From Microbispora oryzae (lineage in GTDB: Bacteria; Actinomycetota; Actinomycetes; Streptosporangiales; Streptosporangiaceae), in the NCBI RefSeq assembly GCF_017896165.1, contig NZ_JAFCNB010000024.1, forward strand, positions 1-64,000: 64,000 nt of DNA. The letters run 5' to 3'. The notes below the pieces were generated by a model, which had not been told where the DNA came from, ran no database searches, and was given only the letters and a program-made list of their open reading frames with translations. Positions 41,195 to 50,607 of the stretch are shown here, piece after piece (position 1 is the first letter of the stretch; each line of letters begins with the position of its first letter). The position numbers and the translations under genes were made by a program.

Positions 41195-43915
41195 CTACTT
41201 GGTGTTGGGCCCGCCCGGCGTGGGCACGGTCGTCGTGACGAAGTCGTGGCAGAGGCTGTCGGCGTCGGTGCCGTCAGGCCAGCGGGCGTTGCTCCGGCCC
41301 GCGCCGGCGGCCGCGCCCGCCACCACGGCGATGCACCCGCCCTTGCCCTGGTCGGCCTCCATGAGGGCGAGTTCGGGAGTGGCGATGGTTCCGTTGCCGC
41401 TCGAACTGCTCTGCTGGGAGCCGTAGACGACGGCGTCGACGACCACGTGGCCACGTTCGTCGAGCAGCGCGATGGAGCCGGCGCTGGTGGACAGGGCGCT
41501 CCCGAACCACTGGTCGGGCGCCGGCGTTCCCTGGTAGCCCGCCGTCGTGACCAGGGGGTTGACCACGGCCGCCCCGGTCGGATGGGCCATGACCGGCTTG
41601 TCGAGCGTCAGGCCGCCACCCAGCGCCTGCACCGGCACGCCGCTCGTGTGCGGGCGACGGGTCGGCGGCGAGAAGCTGATCCCCGTCCCGGGGTCGGACA
41701 CGTCGACGCCCGACGCGTGGGCGAGCCGCAACGGCGCGGCGAGGTCGACGCCCGTTCCGCCCGCGCCGGTGGTGCCGACGTTCGCGACCGTGACGGTCTC
41801 CTTGTTCTCGCCGGTGTCCACCGTCAGGGTGTCGCCGACGGTCATGTTGGCGTCGGCCGCGACCTTGATGTTGGTCGCGCCCTCGGCGGCGTCGGCCGAC
41901 AGGGTCGTCTGCGTGGCCGCCTTGCCGACCGCGGTGACCGTGGCCAGTTCGTAGTCGTCGCCCGAATCGATGCCGATCTTGTCGCCGACGGTGAAGCCGG
42001 TCGCGTTGGTGACGGGCACGTTGGTCGAGTGGGCGGGGACCGTGATCCACGGCCCGGTGGACACGGGGACGAACAGCGTCGTCGCCGGGCTGGCCGCCGT
42101 CCCGACCGACTGGATCGTGCGGGTCTCCCGCTCGTGGCCGGTGTCGATGTCGATCTGCTGGCCGGCCGCGAAGCCGGTCGTGCTCCTGACGTTGACCGTG
42201 GTGTCCTTGTGGCTCGCGGGGGCCGCCAGTCCGGAGCCGGCGAGGCCCAGCAGGTAGTAGGCGCCGCTCGCGAGCCGCGTCCCGGCCGGGATCTTGGCCA
42301 GCGTGGTGCCGGGCGAGCCGCTCGGCGTGGTGGTCAGGGTCCAGCCGGAGATGTCGACCTCGTTCGCGGAGGGGTTGTAGAGCTCCACGAACTGGTCGGT
42401 CGAGTTGGTGCTCGTACGGAACCGGACTTCGTTGATCTTAATCGGGATGACGTTGCGTACGGTTTGGGCCGTCTCTGCGGACTGGCGGCCCTTCACCGGG
42501 CCGGAGGGGTTCGTCCACTCGGCCTTGCCGGTCAGGTAGCCGGCGTCGGTCCTCTCCGCGGAGGTGACCGTGAAGGTCGCGCTCACGCTCTCATCCGGTG
42601 CGACCGACGGGAAGGTCACCGACATGTCGCGGGTGTCCTTGACCGAGGCGGTCCATCCACCCGGGGTGGACAGGCTCAGCTTGACGCCCACCGCGGCCGA
42701 GCCCGTGGTGTTCGTGAACGTCTCGGTGACGTCCTGCGCGGAGCGCGGGGTGAAGGTGGTGGCCCGCGACAGCGCCAGACGCGTCACGTCATACTTGGCG
42801 GCCACGACGTTGGCCTGCACCGCGTCCGTGGTGGTCTCCGACGGGTAGCCCTTCGTCATCACCCCCTCGTAGAAGGTGCCGGACGACCCGTTGCCGTTGT
42901 CGCCGCCGGTGCCGAGGAGGACGGCGCCCTTCTTGTGCATGGGGTAGTAGCTGCTGTTGGTCAGCGAGCCTGGACGGATTCCGCTGTAGAAGGTGGTCAG
43001 GGGGCCGTCCTGGGCGTTGCCGCCTCGCAGGTCCCACTGGTTCCCGCCGCCGCCGTCGACGACCGCGGTGACGAACCGCCAGGAGTCGACGGTCGGATCG
43101 GCCGGATTCTGCTTCGCGTTGTACCCGGAGAACAGGCCCGCCTCCATGTCGGCCATGATCCACGGGCCGGGGCCGCTGCCGCTGCCCCAGGCGGTGGCGG
43201 TGCCGAAGTAGGTGGTCTCCATGGTGCCGGTGCCCACGGCGCGGCCGTTCGTCGAGGCGTTGCCGTAGTCGAAGCAGCAGCCGCTGTCGTAGTGGGTGCC
43301 GTCGATGACGTAGTAGATGCCCTCCGGCTCGTCGCCCTTCGCGAGGCCGGTGGCGTTGTTGTTGCGGTACCCCATGCCCGGCATGATGTACACGCCGTAG
43401 GCCTTGTGGCCGCTGATCGTGATCGGCGCCATGTCCGCTATCGAGAGGGTGTCGAAGCCGCCGACGGCCGGGCCCCGGAACGTGCCGGGAGGAGCCTGAT
43501 AGAGGGCGTTGCCCGTGCCGGACTGGTCGTAGATCTTGGTGATCACGCAGACCACGTGGTCGCAGAACGCGTCCTGGGCCGCCGCGTCGGCGTATCCGCC
43601 GGGGTCCGGGGAGGGGTGGGCGGCGGAGCGGACGACGCCGATGTCCCTGGTCGCGTTGTCCGAGGTGCGCATGACCTGGTAGAGCGGGCCGTTGTAGGAG
43701 GCGTACAGCGCGCGCGTGGTGCTGTGGGCGGCCACGCAGGGCGTACCGCCGGCGGCGTAGATGTCACAGGGTCCCTGGGGCCGGTCCGGGGCGGACGGCG
43801 GCGCCGCCTGCGCCTGCGGCGTCACCGCGAGTGCGCCGCCGATCAGCGCCAGCGCGGTCGCCGTACGAGCGGCCAGGCTTCTGAGGCGTCCACGTCGGAT
43901 GGGGGGTCCGAACAT
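41195..43915 (-). CDS. Secreted GH54 alpha-L-arabinofuranosidase with interrupted lamin-tail domain
   Basis: 906 residues; signal peptide to about residue 38 (AQA). The catalytic domain (about 45-375) is GH54/AbfB-like: CDIYAAGGTPCVAAHSTTRALY, IYDQSGTGNALYQAP, the CC pair in YDSGCCFDYGN, likely nucleophile Glu in IMADMEAGLFSG and acid Asp in GTGGDNGNG. A NEW3/NPCBM-associated domain follows (about 380-480). A lamin-tail domain begins about 490 (KINEVRFRTSTNSTDQFVELYNPS), is interrupted about 565-785 by repeated beta units (VTxVG... TGFxxGDxIxIDxG) and resumes with GSIALLDERGHVVVDAVVYG. It releases arabinose from hemicellulose. An operator-overlapped promoter lies upstream. Confidence 0.9.
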   Translation of the reverse strand: MFGPPIRRGRLRSLAARTATALALIGGALAVTPQAQAAPPSAPDRPQGPCDIYAAGGTPCVAAHSTTRALYASYNGPLYQVMRTSDNATRDIGVVRSAAHPSPDPGGYADAAAQDAFCDHVVCVITKIYDQSGTGNALYQAPPGTFRGPAVGGFDTLSIADMAPITISGHKAYGVYIMPGMGYRNNNATGLAKGDEPEGIYYVIDGTHYDSGCCFDYGNASTNGRAVGTGTMETTYFGTATAWGSGSGPGPWIMADMEAGLFSGYNAKQNPADPTVDSWRFVTAVVDGGGGNQWDLRGGNAQDGPLTTFYSGIRPGSLTNSSYYPMHKKGAVLLGTGGDNGNGSSGTFYEGVMTKGYPSETTTDAVQANVVAAKYDVTRLALSRATTFTPRSAQDVTETFTNTTGSAAVGVKLSLSTPGGWTASVKDTRDMSVTFPSVAPDESVSATFTVTSAERTDAGYLTGKAEWTNPSGPVKGRQSAETAQTVRNVIPIKINEVRFRTSTNSTDQFVELYNPSANEVDISGWTLTTTPSGSPGTTLAKIPAGTRLASGAYYLLGLAGSGLAAPASHKDTTVNVRSTTGFAAGQQIDIDTGHERETRTIQSVGTAASPATTLFVPVSTGPWITVPAHSTNVPVTNATGFTVGDKIGIDSGDDYELATVTAVGKAATQTTLSADAAEGATNIKVAADANMTVGDTLTVDTGENKETVTVANVGTTGAGGTGVDLAAPLRLAHASGVDVSDPGTGISFSPPTRRPHTSGVPVQALGGGLTLDKPVMAHPTGAAVVNPLVTTAGYQGTPAPDQWFGSALSTSAGSIALLDERGHVVVDAVVYGSQQSSSSGNGTIATPELALMEADQGKGGCIAVVAGAAAGAGRSNARWPDGTDADSLCHDFVTTTVPTPGGPNTK

Positions 43916-44075
43916 GTTGGATCAACTCCTACATGCGTCTTGCTCGACTGGGTCGAACGTCCGAGGGCGTGGCCTGCCGATGCTCGGGCGCGCCGCGGAC
44001 ACGTCACACGGGCATGCGTGATCCCGCGCCGGTCGTCTCGGTCGGCACTCGGCAGGACATCCGGTGGCCGCGAAG

Positions 44076-44105
44076 TGTTAGCGCTAACAAAAGCGCTCGC
44101 GTCAA
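44076..44105 (-). promoter_or_regulatory. Promoter with perfect LacI-type operator (TGTTAGCGCTAACA)
   Basis: The 14-bp perfect palindrome at 44076-44089 overlaps the -10 of a minus-strand promoter (TTGACG at 44100-44105, then a 17-bp spacer) for the GH54 gene. This is the layout expected for repression lifted by a sugar. Related palindrome at 33351-33362. The remainder of 43916-44252 shows no gene. Confidence 0.7.
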
Positions 44106-44252
44106 CGGGGTCGTGGGTGGCGGAGGGAGTCGGGGGCGGGATCGATCTTGATCAACTTCCCCACACTATGGCACCGGCCACACGTTACGTCAAGGTTACA
44201 TATGCGATATCGGGCCGGTCCTTTCCCGGCCGTCCGCCCGCCGGAACGCGAA

Positions 44253-44283
44253 GGACCGGCGGGCGCTCACCGGCCGCCGGTCC
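44253..44283. terminator. Stem-loop after the GH92 gene
   Basis: A 10-bp stem (44253-44262 with 44274-44283) about 60 bp downstream of the GH92 stop. Confidence 0.6.
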
Positions 44284-44343
44284 TCCCGCGTCACCGGCCG
44301 TTCGGGGCCGGTCTCAGATCAGGTCCGAATTCCACCTTCAGGC

Positions 44344-47300
44344 TCAGGCGAAGGCCCAGGCGAAGATGTGCAGCTCGCCGTCGTCCGGCTGCGAGAACGA
44401 CAGGCTCTTCACCTGCTTACCAGGAGTGAGCGCGATCGGCTGGGCCGCGAAGACGTTGGCCGGGATCGGCTGCAGCGCCCACGAGCCCCAGTAGAGCCGG
44501 TACGGCGTGGTGGCCACGACCTCGTTGCCGAACCGGGGCGCCGCACCCCCGAAGTCGAGGATCCAGTCGCTGAGGCCCAGGGTGCCGGTGCTCGTCGAGC
44601 CGTCCGTGTAGGTGACGGTCACCGTGGACTCGGGCCAGCCGTTCACACCCGCGCCGAGGAAGGCCAGTTTGGTCGCCCCGGCGGGCGCGGTGACCTCGAT
44701 CGGCCCGGTGCCCGGCCGCAGGTTGTCCCACTGGCCCGGCGCGCGGTCCGGCCAGGTGAACGTGAAGCCGTTCCAGGCGAGACTCCCGCCCGGGGTGAGG
44801 CCCGCGTCCGCGAGCGCCTGCGCGGAGTAGCTGAATCCGGGACCGTCGAGGTTCGCCTCGTCGGGGCCCGCGGCGTCGCCGATGCCCGCGTTGTTCTGGT
44901 GCCAGGCGATCGTGCCGCGCCTGGCCACGTTGAGCCGCAGACCGCCGGTGGCCGAACCCCCGGTGAATTTCACCGTGGTCAGTCCGAGTGGTACGCCGGA
45001 GCCGACCGTGACGTGCACCGTGACCGTCGTCCGGCCGCCCGCGGTGGTCCGGAGGGTCTGCGACGACGGCGAGACGGTGATCCCGGCGGGCGCCTGGGCG
45101 GTCACGGTCACGTTCGCGGCCTGGCCGAGGGACTGCAGCGAGAGCCGCGCGTCGAACGACGAGCCCGGCTCCACCGGGCCGCTGCCCGGGTCGAGACCCA
45201 GGACGTACGGCCGGCCGCCGGTGCCGAAGGACGGGGGCGCGTCGGCCGGATTCGCGCCGAAGGCGGTGTTGGGCGTGGAGCGGAGGGCGAAGTCGAGCCG
45301 GCCGCCGGAGGTGGCGAACGACTCGGGCAGCCACGCCCTGTTCGTCGAGACGCCGTTCACGCGCAGCGACTGGATGTAGCGGCGCGACGAGTCGGGGGCG
45401 TTGACGACGATGTCCCCAGCCGGCCGCCTGATCGTGATCTGGTCGAACAGCGGGGTGCTGACCAGCAGCTCCGCCCGCCCGGGGACGGCGGGGAACAGGC
45501 CCATGGCCGACCACACGTACCAGGCGCCCATCGTCCCGAGGTCGTCGTTGCCGACGAGCCCGTCGGGCCCGGAGGTGAAGAGCTGGTCCTGCGCGCGGCG
45601 CACCACGTCCTGCGTCTTGTACGGCTGGCCGGCCCAGGCGTACAGCCACGGCTGCGGCAGGGAGATCTCGTTGCCGAGGTAGGCGTACGGCTGGTGCGGC
45701 CCGGCGTTCAGCTGGGTGAAGTAGGAGTCGAGCCGGGGGACGACCTTGCCCGGGCCGCCCATCGCGGTGAACAGCCCGCCCACGTTGTGCGGGACCATCC
45801 AGGTGTACTGGGCGCCGTTGCCCTCCATGTAAACGTCACCGGCGGCGGGGTCGAACGGAGCCGTGAACGATCCCTCGCCCATCCGCGGCTGGATGTAGGA
45901 GTTGGCCGGGTTGAACAGCTGCTGCCAGGCCTGCGAGCGCTTCATGAACTCGGCCGCGGTGGTCTGGTCGCCGAGACGCGTGGCGAGCTGGGCGATGCCG
46001 AAGTCGGCCACGCCGTACTCCAGGGTGGCGGAGGGGTCGGACGGCACGTACCCCTTGTCCATGTACGCGGTGTTGCCGGGCCGCTCGTCGTAGCCGAGCA
46101 ACGGGTGGCCGATGTCCATCGGGCCGGACCGGCGGGCGGCTGCCGCCATCGCGGTGAGCGCGGCGGAGGCGTCGAAGCCGCGCGCCCCGAAGGCGTACAT
46201 GGTCGAAAGGATCACATGGAAGGGGTCGCCGTTCATGACCCCGGTGACCGTGTTCTGGTGCGACCAGCGGTCCCACACGTTGCCGAGCGCCTGGGCGTTG
46301 TCGTACATCGACTGGGCGATGTCACCGGCGACGTCGGGGACGAGCAACGCGAGGAGCTGCGCCTCCGACCGGTAGATGTCCCAGCCGGAGAAGGTGGCGT
46401 ACTGGTGGTGCCCCGCGCGGACCTGGTGGGGCTTGTTGTCGAATCCGGTGTAGGTGCCGTCGGTGTCGTCGAAGACGTACGGCTGGAGCAGCGCGTGGTA
46501 GAGGTTGCTGTAGAAGGTGCGCCGCCGGTCGTCAGTGCCCCCGGTGAGGCGGATCTGGCCGAGCCGCTGGTTCCAGACGGCCGAGGCGTCGGATCGGACC
46601 TGGTCGAGCGTCTTGGTCCCGATCTCGGTCCGCAGGTTGTTCCTGGCGCCGTCGACGCTCACGTACGACAGCCCCACCCGCATCTGCACCGGCTGGGCGG
46701 GGTCGAACTCCAGGTACGCGCCCGAGCCGGGCCCGTTGACCACGACGTCGTCGGTCGTGACGACGTCGCCCTGCACCCTGGCCCGCGAGGCGTTGGCGAC
46801 GGTCTGGGCGCCCGGCCGCACCGCGTCGTCCTTCCAGGTGCCGAAGCCGGTCACCGGCCGGTCGAACTCCGCGTGGAAGTAGACCTTGTAGCGCATCGGC
46901 GGGCCGCAGAAGCCGCCGGTCAGCACCCAGCCGTCGACCGTGTTCCCGCTGATCCGGGTCTCGCCGTCGTCGACGCCGTTCACCGAGCCGCTGGTGTTGA
47001 GCAGCAGCGTCGCCGGCTTGTCCTTCGGCCAGGTGAAGCGGGCGACACCGGCCCGGGCGCTCACCGAGATCTCGGTACGCACGCCCGTGTCCAGCGTGGA
47101 GCTGTAGAAGCCGGGGGAGGCGCTCTCGTTCTGGTGCTGGAACGTCTGGACGTAGTCCATGCCGTGCGTCGCCGGGGAACGGTCGATCTTGCCTGGGAAC
47201 GGCATGACCGGGAAGTCCTGCGCGCCGGTGCACCCCGGCCCGGAGATGTGGGTCATCGAGAAGCCGCGCAGGCGGTTGTCCTCGTACCGGTATCCGCCGC

Positions 47301-47550
47301 CGGCGTCGGCGACGGTGTCCGGGCTCCACTGCATCATGCCGAACGGCAGGACCGCGCCAGGGAACGTCATGCCACCGCCCCCGCCGTGGCCGAAGTCGGC
47401 CGCCGCCTCCTTCGTTCCGTGGAAGACGTTGACCAGGCCGGCGGGCTGCGTCAGGGAGGAGGCGTCAGTGGCGGACGCGGGCGGGGCGCCTGGGGGGAAC
47501 ACCAGGGCGGCCACGAGGGTGGTGACGACGGGTAAGGACCATCGGGACAA
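44344..47550 (-). CDS. Secreted GH92 alpha-mannosidase
   Basis: 1068 residues from a TTG start (complement of 47548-47550) with a GGGGGC-type site. Signal peptide to about residue 27. The GH92 domain (about 35-760): VNVFHGTKEAAADFGHGGGGGMTFPGAVLPFGMMQWSPDT, MEGNGAQYTWMVPHNVGGLF (general acid Glu) and GNDDLGTMGAWYVWSAMGLFP (catalytic Asp pair). NEW3-type and C-terminal beta-sandwich modules follow. GH92 enzymes are calcium-dependent exo-mannosidases acting on alpha-1,2/1,3-mannosides. Codon 6 is TTA, so translation may depend on the bldA-type tRNA. Confidence 0.93.
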   Translation of the reverse strand: MSRWSLPVVTTLVAALVFPPGAPPASATDASSLTQPAGLVNVFHGTKEAAADFGHGGGGGMTFPGAVLPFGMMQWSPDTVADAGGGYRYEDNRLRGFSMTHISGPGCTGAQDFPVMPFPGKIDRSPATHGMDYVQTFQHQNESASPGFYSSTLDTGVRTEISVSARAGVARFTWPKDKPATLLLNTSGSVNGVDDGETRISGNTVDGWVLTGGFCGPPMRYKVYFHAEFDRPVTGFGTWKDDAVRPGAQTVANASRARVQGDVVTTDDVVVNGPGSGAYLEFDPAQPVQMRVGLSYVSVDGARNNLRTEIGTKTLDQVRSDASAVWNQRLGQIRLTGGTDDRRRTFYSNLYHALLQPYVFDDTDGTYTGFDNKPHQVRAGHHQYATFSGWDIYRSEAQLLALLVPDVAGDIAQSMYDNAQALGNVWDRWSHQNTVTGVMNGDPFHVILSTMYAFGARGFDASAALTAMAAAARRSGPMDIGHPLLGYDERPGNTAYMDKGYVPSDPSATLEYGVADFGIAQLATRLGDQTTAAEFMKRSQAWQQLFNPANSYIQPRMGEGSFTAPFDPAAGDVYMEGNGAQYTWMVPHNVGGLFTAMGGPGKVVPRLDSYFTQLNAGPHQPYAYLGNEISLPQPWLYAWAGQPYKTQDVVRRAQDQLFTSGPDGLVGNDDLGTMGAWYVWSAMGLFPAVPGRAELLVSTPLFDQITIRRPAGDIVVNAPDSSRRYIQSLRVNGVSTNRAWLPESFATSGGRLDFALRSTPNTAFGANPADAPPSFGTGGRPYVLGLDPGSGPVEPGSSFDARLSLQSLGQAANVTVTAQAPAGITVSPSSQTLRTTAGGRTTVTVHVTVGSGVPLGLTTVKFTGGSATGGLRLNVARRGTIAWHQNNAGIGDAAGPDEANLDGPGFSYSAQALADAGLTPGGSLAWNGFTFTWPDRAPGQWDNLRPGTGPIEVTAPAGATKLAFLGAGVNGWPESTVTVTYTDGSTSTGTLGLSDWILDFGGAAPRFGNEVVATTPYRLYWGSWALQPIPANVFAAQPIALTPGKQVKSLSFSQPDDGELHIFAWAFA

Positions 47551-47735
47551 GGCGAGCCCCCAGGGAGGAAGTTCCGATCAGAGTCAGTCGGATGGAAACG
47601 CGCCAAATAATTAGGGTCAACGAGCAGAAATGACCGGTGGAGCCTGCCAGTGGCGGCACGCTGCGCGGAGCGGAGCAGGGGAGGGCCGTCCCTCGCGAAA
47701 TCGGCATGTTCGCGGGGTGGCCCGCCTTCCCCTGG

Positions 47736-50453
47736 TCACCACTGTCTGAGCGGCAACTCGGTGCGCCGGGTGACGTTCAGCTTGCGGTAGATGCGGGTGA
47801 GGTGCTGCTCGACTGTGCTCACCGTGATGAACAGCTTGCTGGAGATCTCCCGGTTGGAGTAGCCGTCGGCGGCCAGGGTGGCCACCCGTCGCTCGGCGTC
47901 GCTGAGGATCGGCAACACGGTCGCGGAGCCGGCCTCCGCGGCGTCCCCTCCGTACGGCAGCGTGACGGCCAGGCTCTCGGCGTCGCACTCCTCGGCGAGG
48001 GTCCGCACCCGTCGCCCGACGAGCCAGGCGCGCCGATACTCGCCGGCGGCGTGGTGGGCGTGAGTGAGGTCGGCGAGGGTGCGGGCGAGTTCGTAGCGGT
48101 CGCCGCCGGTCTCGAGCAGCTCGGCCGACCTGCGCAGCAGGCCGATCCGGTGCCGCTCCTCACCCGCGACGGCCAGCAGGCGCAGCGCGACGCCGTGCAC
48201 CCGCGGGGATCGGAAGCCGCACCGCGTCCGCTGGTCCTTGATGAGCAGACGTGCCTCGTCGGCCTCGTCCAGCCGGATCAGCGCCTCGGCGGCGTCGAGC
48301 CGCCAGGCGATGAACTCGGGGACGTCGAGCCCCCACTGCTCCATGAGTTCCCCGCACAGACGCAGGTCGCCCAGAGCCTGCGCGGGCTGCCCCGTAGCGA
48401 GGTGGAAACGGGCCTTGCCGTACAGGTACTGCAGGCCGAACCGGGTCTCCAGCATCGCCGCGGGGACCGCGCCCTCAGCCCGCGCGAGGAACGCGTCCTG
48501 CCGCCCGGTCGCGGCGTCGGCCCGCAGCAGCGTGCCCAGGAGACCGCCGAGGGCCACCCCCCAGCTCTCCGGGGAGATGAGTTCGAGTGCCTGCCGGGCA
48601 TCGCGCACCGCCGCCGCCATGTCGCCGCTCCGTGCGTGGATCTCGGCCCGGATCGCCGACAGCCGGGCCTGGCGGCTCGGCGCCCGGCGGGCCGCGGCCT
48701 CGGCGACGAACGCGTCGCACCAGGGCGCGGCCTGGTCGGTCCGGTCGCCGTAGGTCAGGGCGAGCAGCGCGCACTCGACCGTGTCCAGCGACATCTCGTC
48801 CAGCCGGGCGCTGCGCAGGACGCGTTCGGCGGTGGCCGCGGTGTCCTCTCCCGGCCCCTCCGCCAGGGTGCGGGCGAGGGCCTCGGCGGCCTCCAGGCGG
48901 CGGCCGGCGCCCAGGGAGTGTCCCGCGCCGCCCGCCCGTTCGTCGTCGAGCGGCGGCAGGTGCGCGACGAAGGACGGACAGCCGGTGCGGAACCAGGCAT
49001 GCGCCGCGGCCAGCTCGGCCATCGTCTCGCGGTCGAGTGCGCTGCCCCCGAGCCGGTCCAGCACGTCGCGGGCGTCGTCGCTGTGCCCGTGCCACAGCAG
49101 CGCCTTGGCGAGCACCACGGCGTCGCCGCCGCCCAGGTGCCCGTCGCGCAGCGCCGCCGCCAGCTCGGCCAGGTGTCCGGTCGAGATGCCCGGGTTGATC
49201 CGCCACTTGGCCCGCACCAGGCGGGTGGCGATTCCGGCCCGGCGTCTGTCGTCGTCGCAGGACCGCAGGGCAAGTTTCAGGTACTCGATGGCGGGCTCCA
49301 CGCCGTCCTCACGGCGCAGGGCGTGTTCGGCCGCGTCCTCCAGCACGGGCACCGCCCAGGAGTGTGCCGGATCACCGGCGAGCAGGAGGTGGCCGGCCAC
49401 CTCCGTGGCCGGGGCGCCGTCCTGATAGGTCAGCTCGGCGGCCCTGCGGTGCAGCGCTGAGCGCTCGGCGTCGTCCATCGCCGCGAGTACGGCCGATCGG
49501 GCGGCCTCGTGCCGGAAGCGGCCGTCGAGGAGCAGGCCGGCGCCGGTGAGCGCCCGCACCGCGGCGGAGACGGCGGCCTCGCTCACCCTGAGCATCGGGA
49601 CGGACTGGGCCGGGGAGCCGAGGACGGCGATGACGCCGGCCACCACCGCGGCGCCGGGGTCGGCCCGGTGCAGGCAGCCGAGGACCGCCTCGCCGTACCG
49701 CTCGGCCGGGGCGCCGGCCGTTTGATGGTCGTCCAGCAGCGCGTCGACGAGCAGCCGGTTGCCGCCGCTCAGCTCGTGGAAACGGGCGGCCAGCTCCGCG
49801 GCGGCCTCGTGCCCGGCGGTGCCGGCCAGCCGCTCGCGGACGCCTTCGGGGGACAGGTGGCCGAGCCGGATGTGGCGGCAGTGCGGCCGGCGCAGCACCT
49901 CGGCGTGCAGCAGTCCGCGCGACTGCGCGTGGTCGTCCGGGACCGAGACCACCATCAGGAGCCGGGCGTTCCTGGACCGCCGCGCCAGATAGGCGAGGCA
50001 GAGCTGGGAGGAGCGGTCCGCGTGGTGCAGGTCGTCGACGACGATCACGAGCGGACACTCCCGTGCCATATCCAGCAGCGCCGTCGACAGGGCGTCGACC
50101 ATCCGCACGTCGATGTTCCCGACGGCCTCGGCGTCCGGGCCGCCCGCGGCCGGCGCCCGCTCGGCCTCCTGGAGCAGGCCCAGCGCGACGGACCGGTGCG
50201 GCGCGGACAACGGGGCGTTGTGGACCAGTTGCGAGAGTACGCCGAGCGGCAGGCCGCGCTCGGACGGGGCACCCATCGCGGTGAGCGTGAGCGCGCCCCG
50301 CCCGGCCGCCAGGTCGGCGAAGCCGTACAGCAACTCGCTCTTGCCGGTGGCGATCGCGCCGGTGACCATCGCGCCCCGGCCCTGTCCGCCGGCGGCCTCG
50401 TCCAGCATCGCGCGCAGCAGGGCCATGCCCTCCCGCTGGTTGTGAACGGCCAT
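47736..50453 (-). CDS. LuxR-family ATPase regulator (LAL type), putative cluster regulator
   Basis: 905 residues from the ATG at 50451-50453 with AAGGAGGG. Walker A is VTGAIATGKSELL, Walker B LVIVVDDLHHAD; a long TPR-like helical region follows, and a C-terminal HTH: LSDAERRVATLAADGYSNREISSKLFI. The frame stays open 134 codons upstream, but that part is a low-complexity shadow of the leuA 3' end. Lying at the edge of the 50-64 kb biosynthetic genes, it is a good candidate for pathway-specific activator. Confidence 0.9.
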   Translation of the reverse strand: MAVHNQREGMALLRAMLDEAAGGQGRGAMVTGAIATGKSELLYGFADLAAGRGALTLTAMGAPSERGLPLGVLSQLVHNAPLSAPHRSVALGLLQEAERAPAAGGPDAEAVGNIDVRMVDALSTALLDMARECPLVIVVDDLHHADRSSQLCLAYLARRSRNARLLMVVSVPDDHAQSRGLLHAEVLRRPHCRHIRLGHLSPEGVRERLAGTAGHEAAAELAARFHELSGGNRLLVDALLDDHQTAGAPAERYGEAVLGCLHRADPGAAVVAGVIAVLGSPAQSVPMLRVSEAAVSAAVRALTGAGLLLDGRFRHEAARSAVLAAMDDAERSALHRRAAELTYQDGAPATEVAGHLLLAGDPAHSWAVPVLEDAAEHALRREDGVEPAIEYLKLALRSCDDDRRRAGIATRLVRAKWRINPGISTGHLAELAAALRDGHLGGGDAVVLAKALLWHGHSDDARDVLDRLGGSALDRETMAELAAAHAWFRTGCPSFVAHLPPLDDERAGGAGHSLGAGRRLEAAEALARTLAEGPGEDTAATAERVLRSARLDEMSLDTVECALLALTYGDRTDQAAPWCDAFVAEAAARRAPSRQARLSAIRAEIHARSGDMAAAVRDARQALELISPESWGVALGGLLGTLLRADAATGRQDAFLARAEGAVPAAMLETRFGLQYLYGKARFHLATGQPAQALGDLRLCGELMEQWGLDVPEFIAWRLDAAEALIRLDEADEARLLIKDQRTRCGFRSPRVHGVALRLLAVAGEERHRIGLLRRSAELLETGGDRYELARTLADLTHAHHAAGEYRRAWLVGRRVRTLAEECDAESLAVTLPYGGDAAEAGSATVLPILSDAERRVATLAADGYSNREISSKLFITVSTVEQHLTRIYRKLNVTRRTELPLRQW

Positions 50454-50607
50454 CGTGCCCTCCTTGTGTACGTGCGACGGACAGCCGGGGTCGCGGTCGC
50501 GGGGGTGTCCGGGTGAGTGGTTTGGGTGTGCGGTGGTTGGGTCTGCGGTGTCTGGGCTCGCGGGTTTGGGTTGCGGGTGTTCGGGTCTGCGGTGTTTGGC
50601 GGCGCGG
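50454..50607. repeat. GT-rich short-period repeat between the LAL gene and leuA-like gene
   Basis: Bases about 50515-50600 repeat variants of GGGTNTGCGGTG on the plus strand, continuing into the low-complexity 3' end of the leuA-like gene. It looks like slippage-expanded sequence. Confidence 0.5.

Noticed and set aside
44368-47535. A 1055-codon open frame antisense to the GH92 gene, and similar long frames at 27049-29274, 47637-49460 and 51148-52518
   Set aside because: They lie opposite clear enzyme genes, are Arg/Val/Gly-rich and show no domain; GC-rich third positions keep the antisense frame open.
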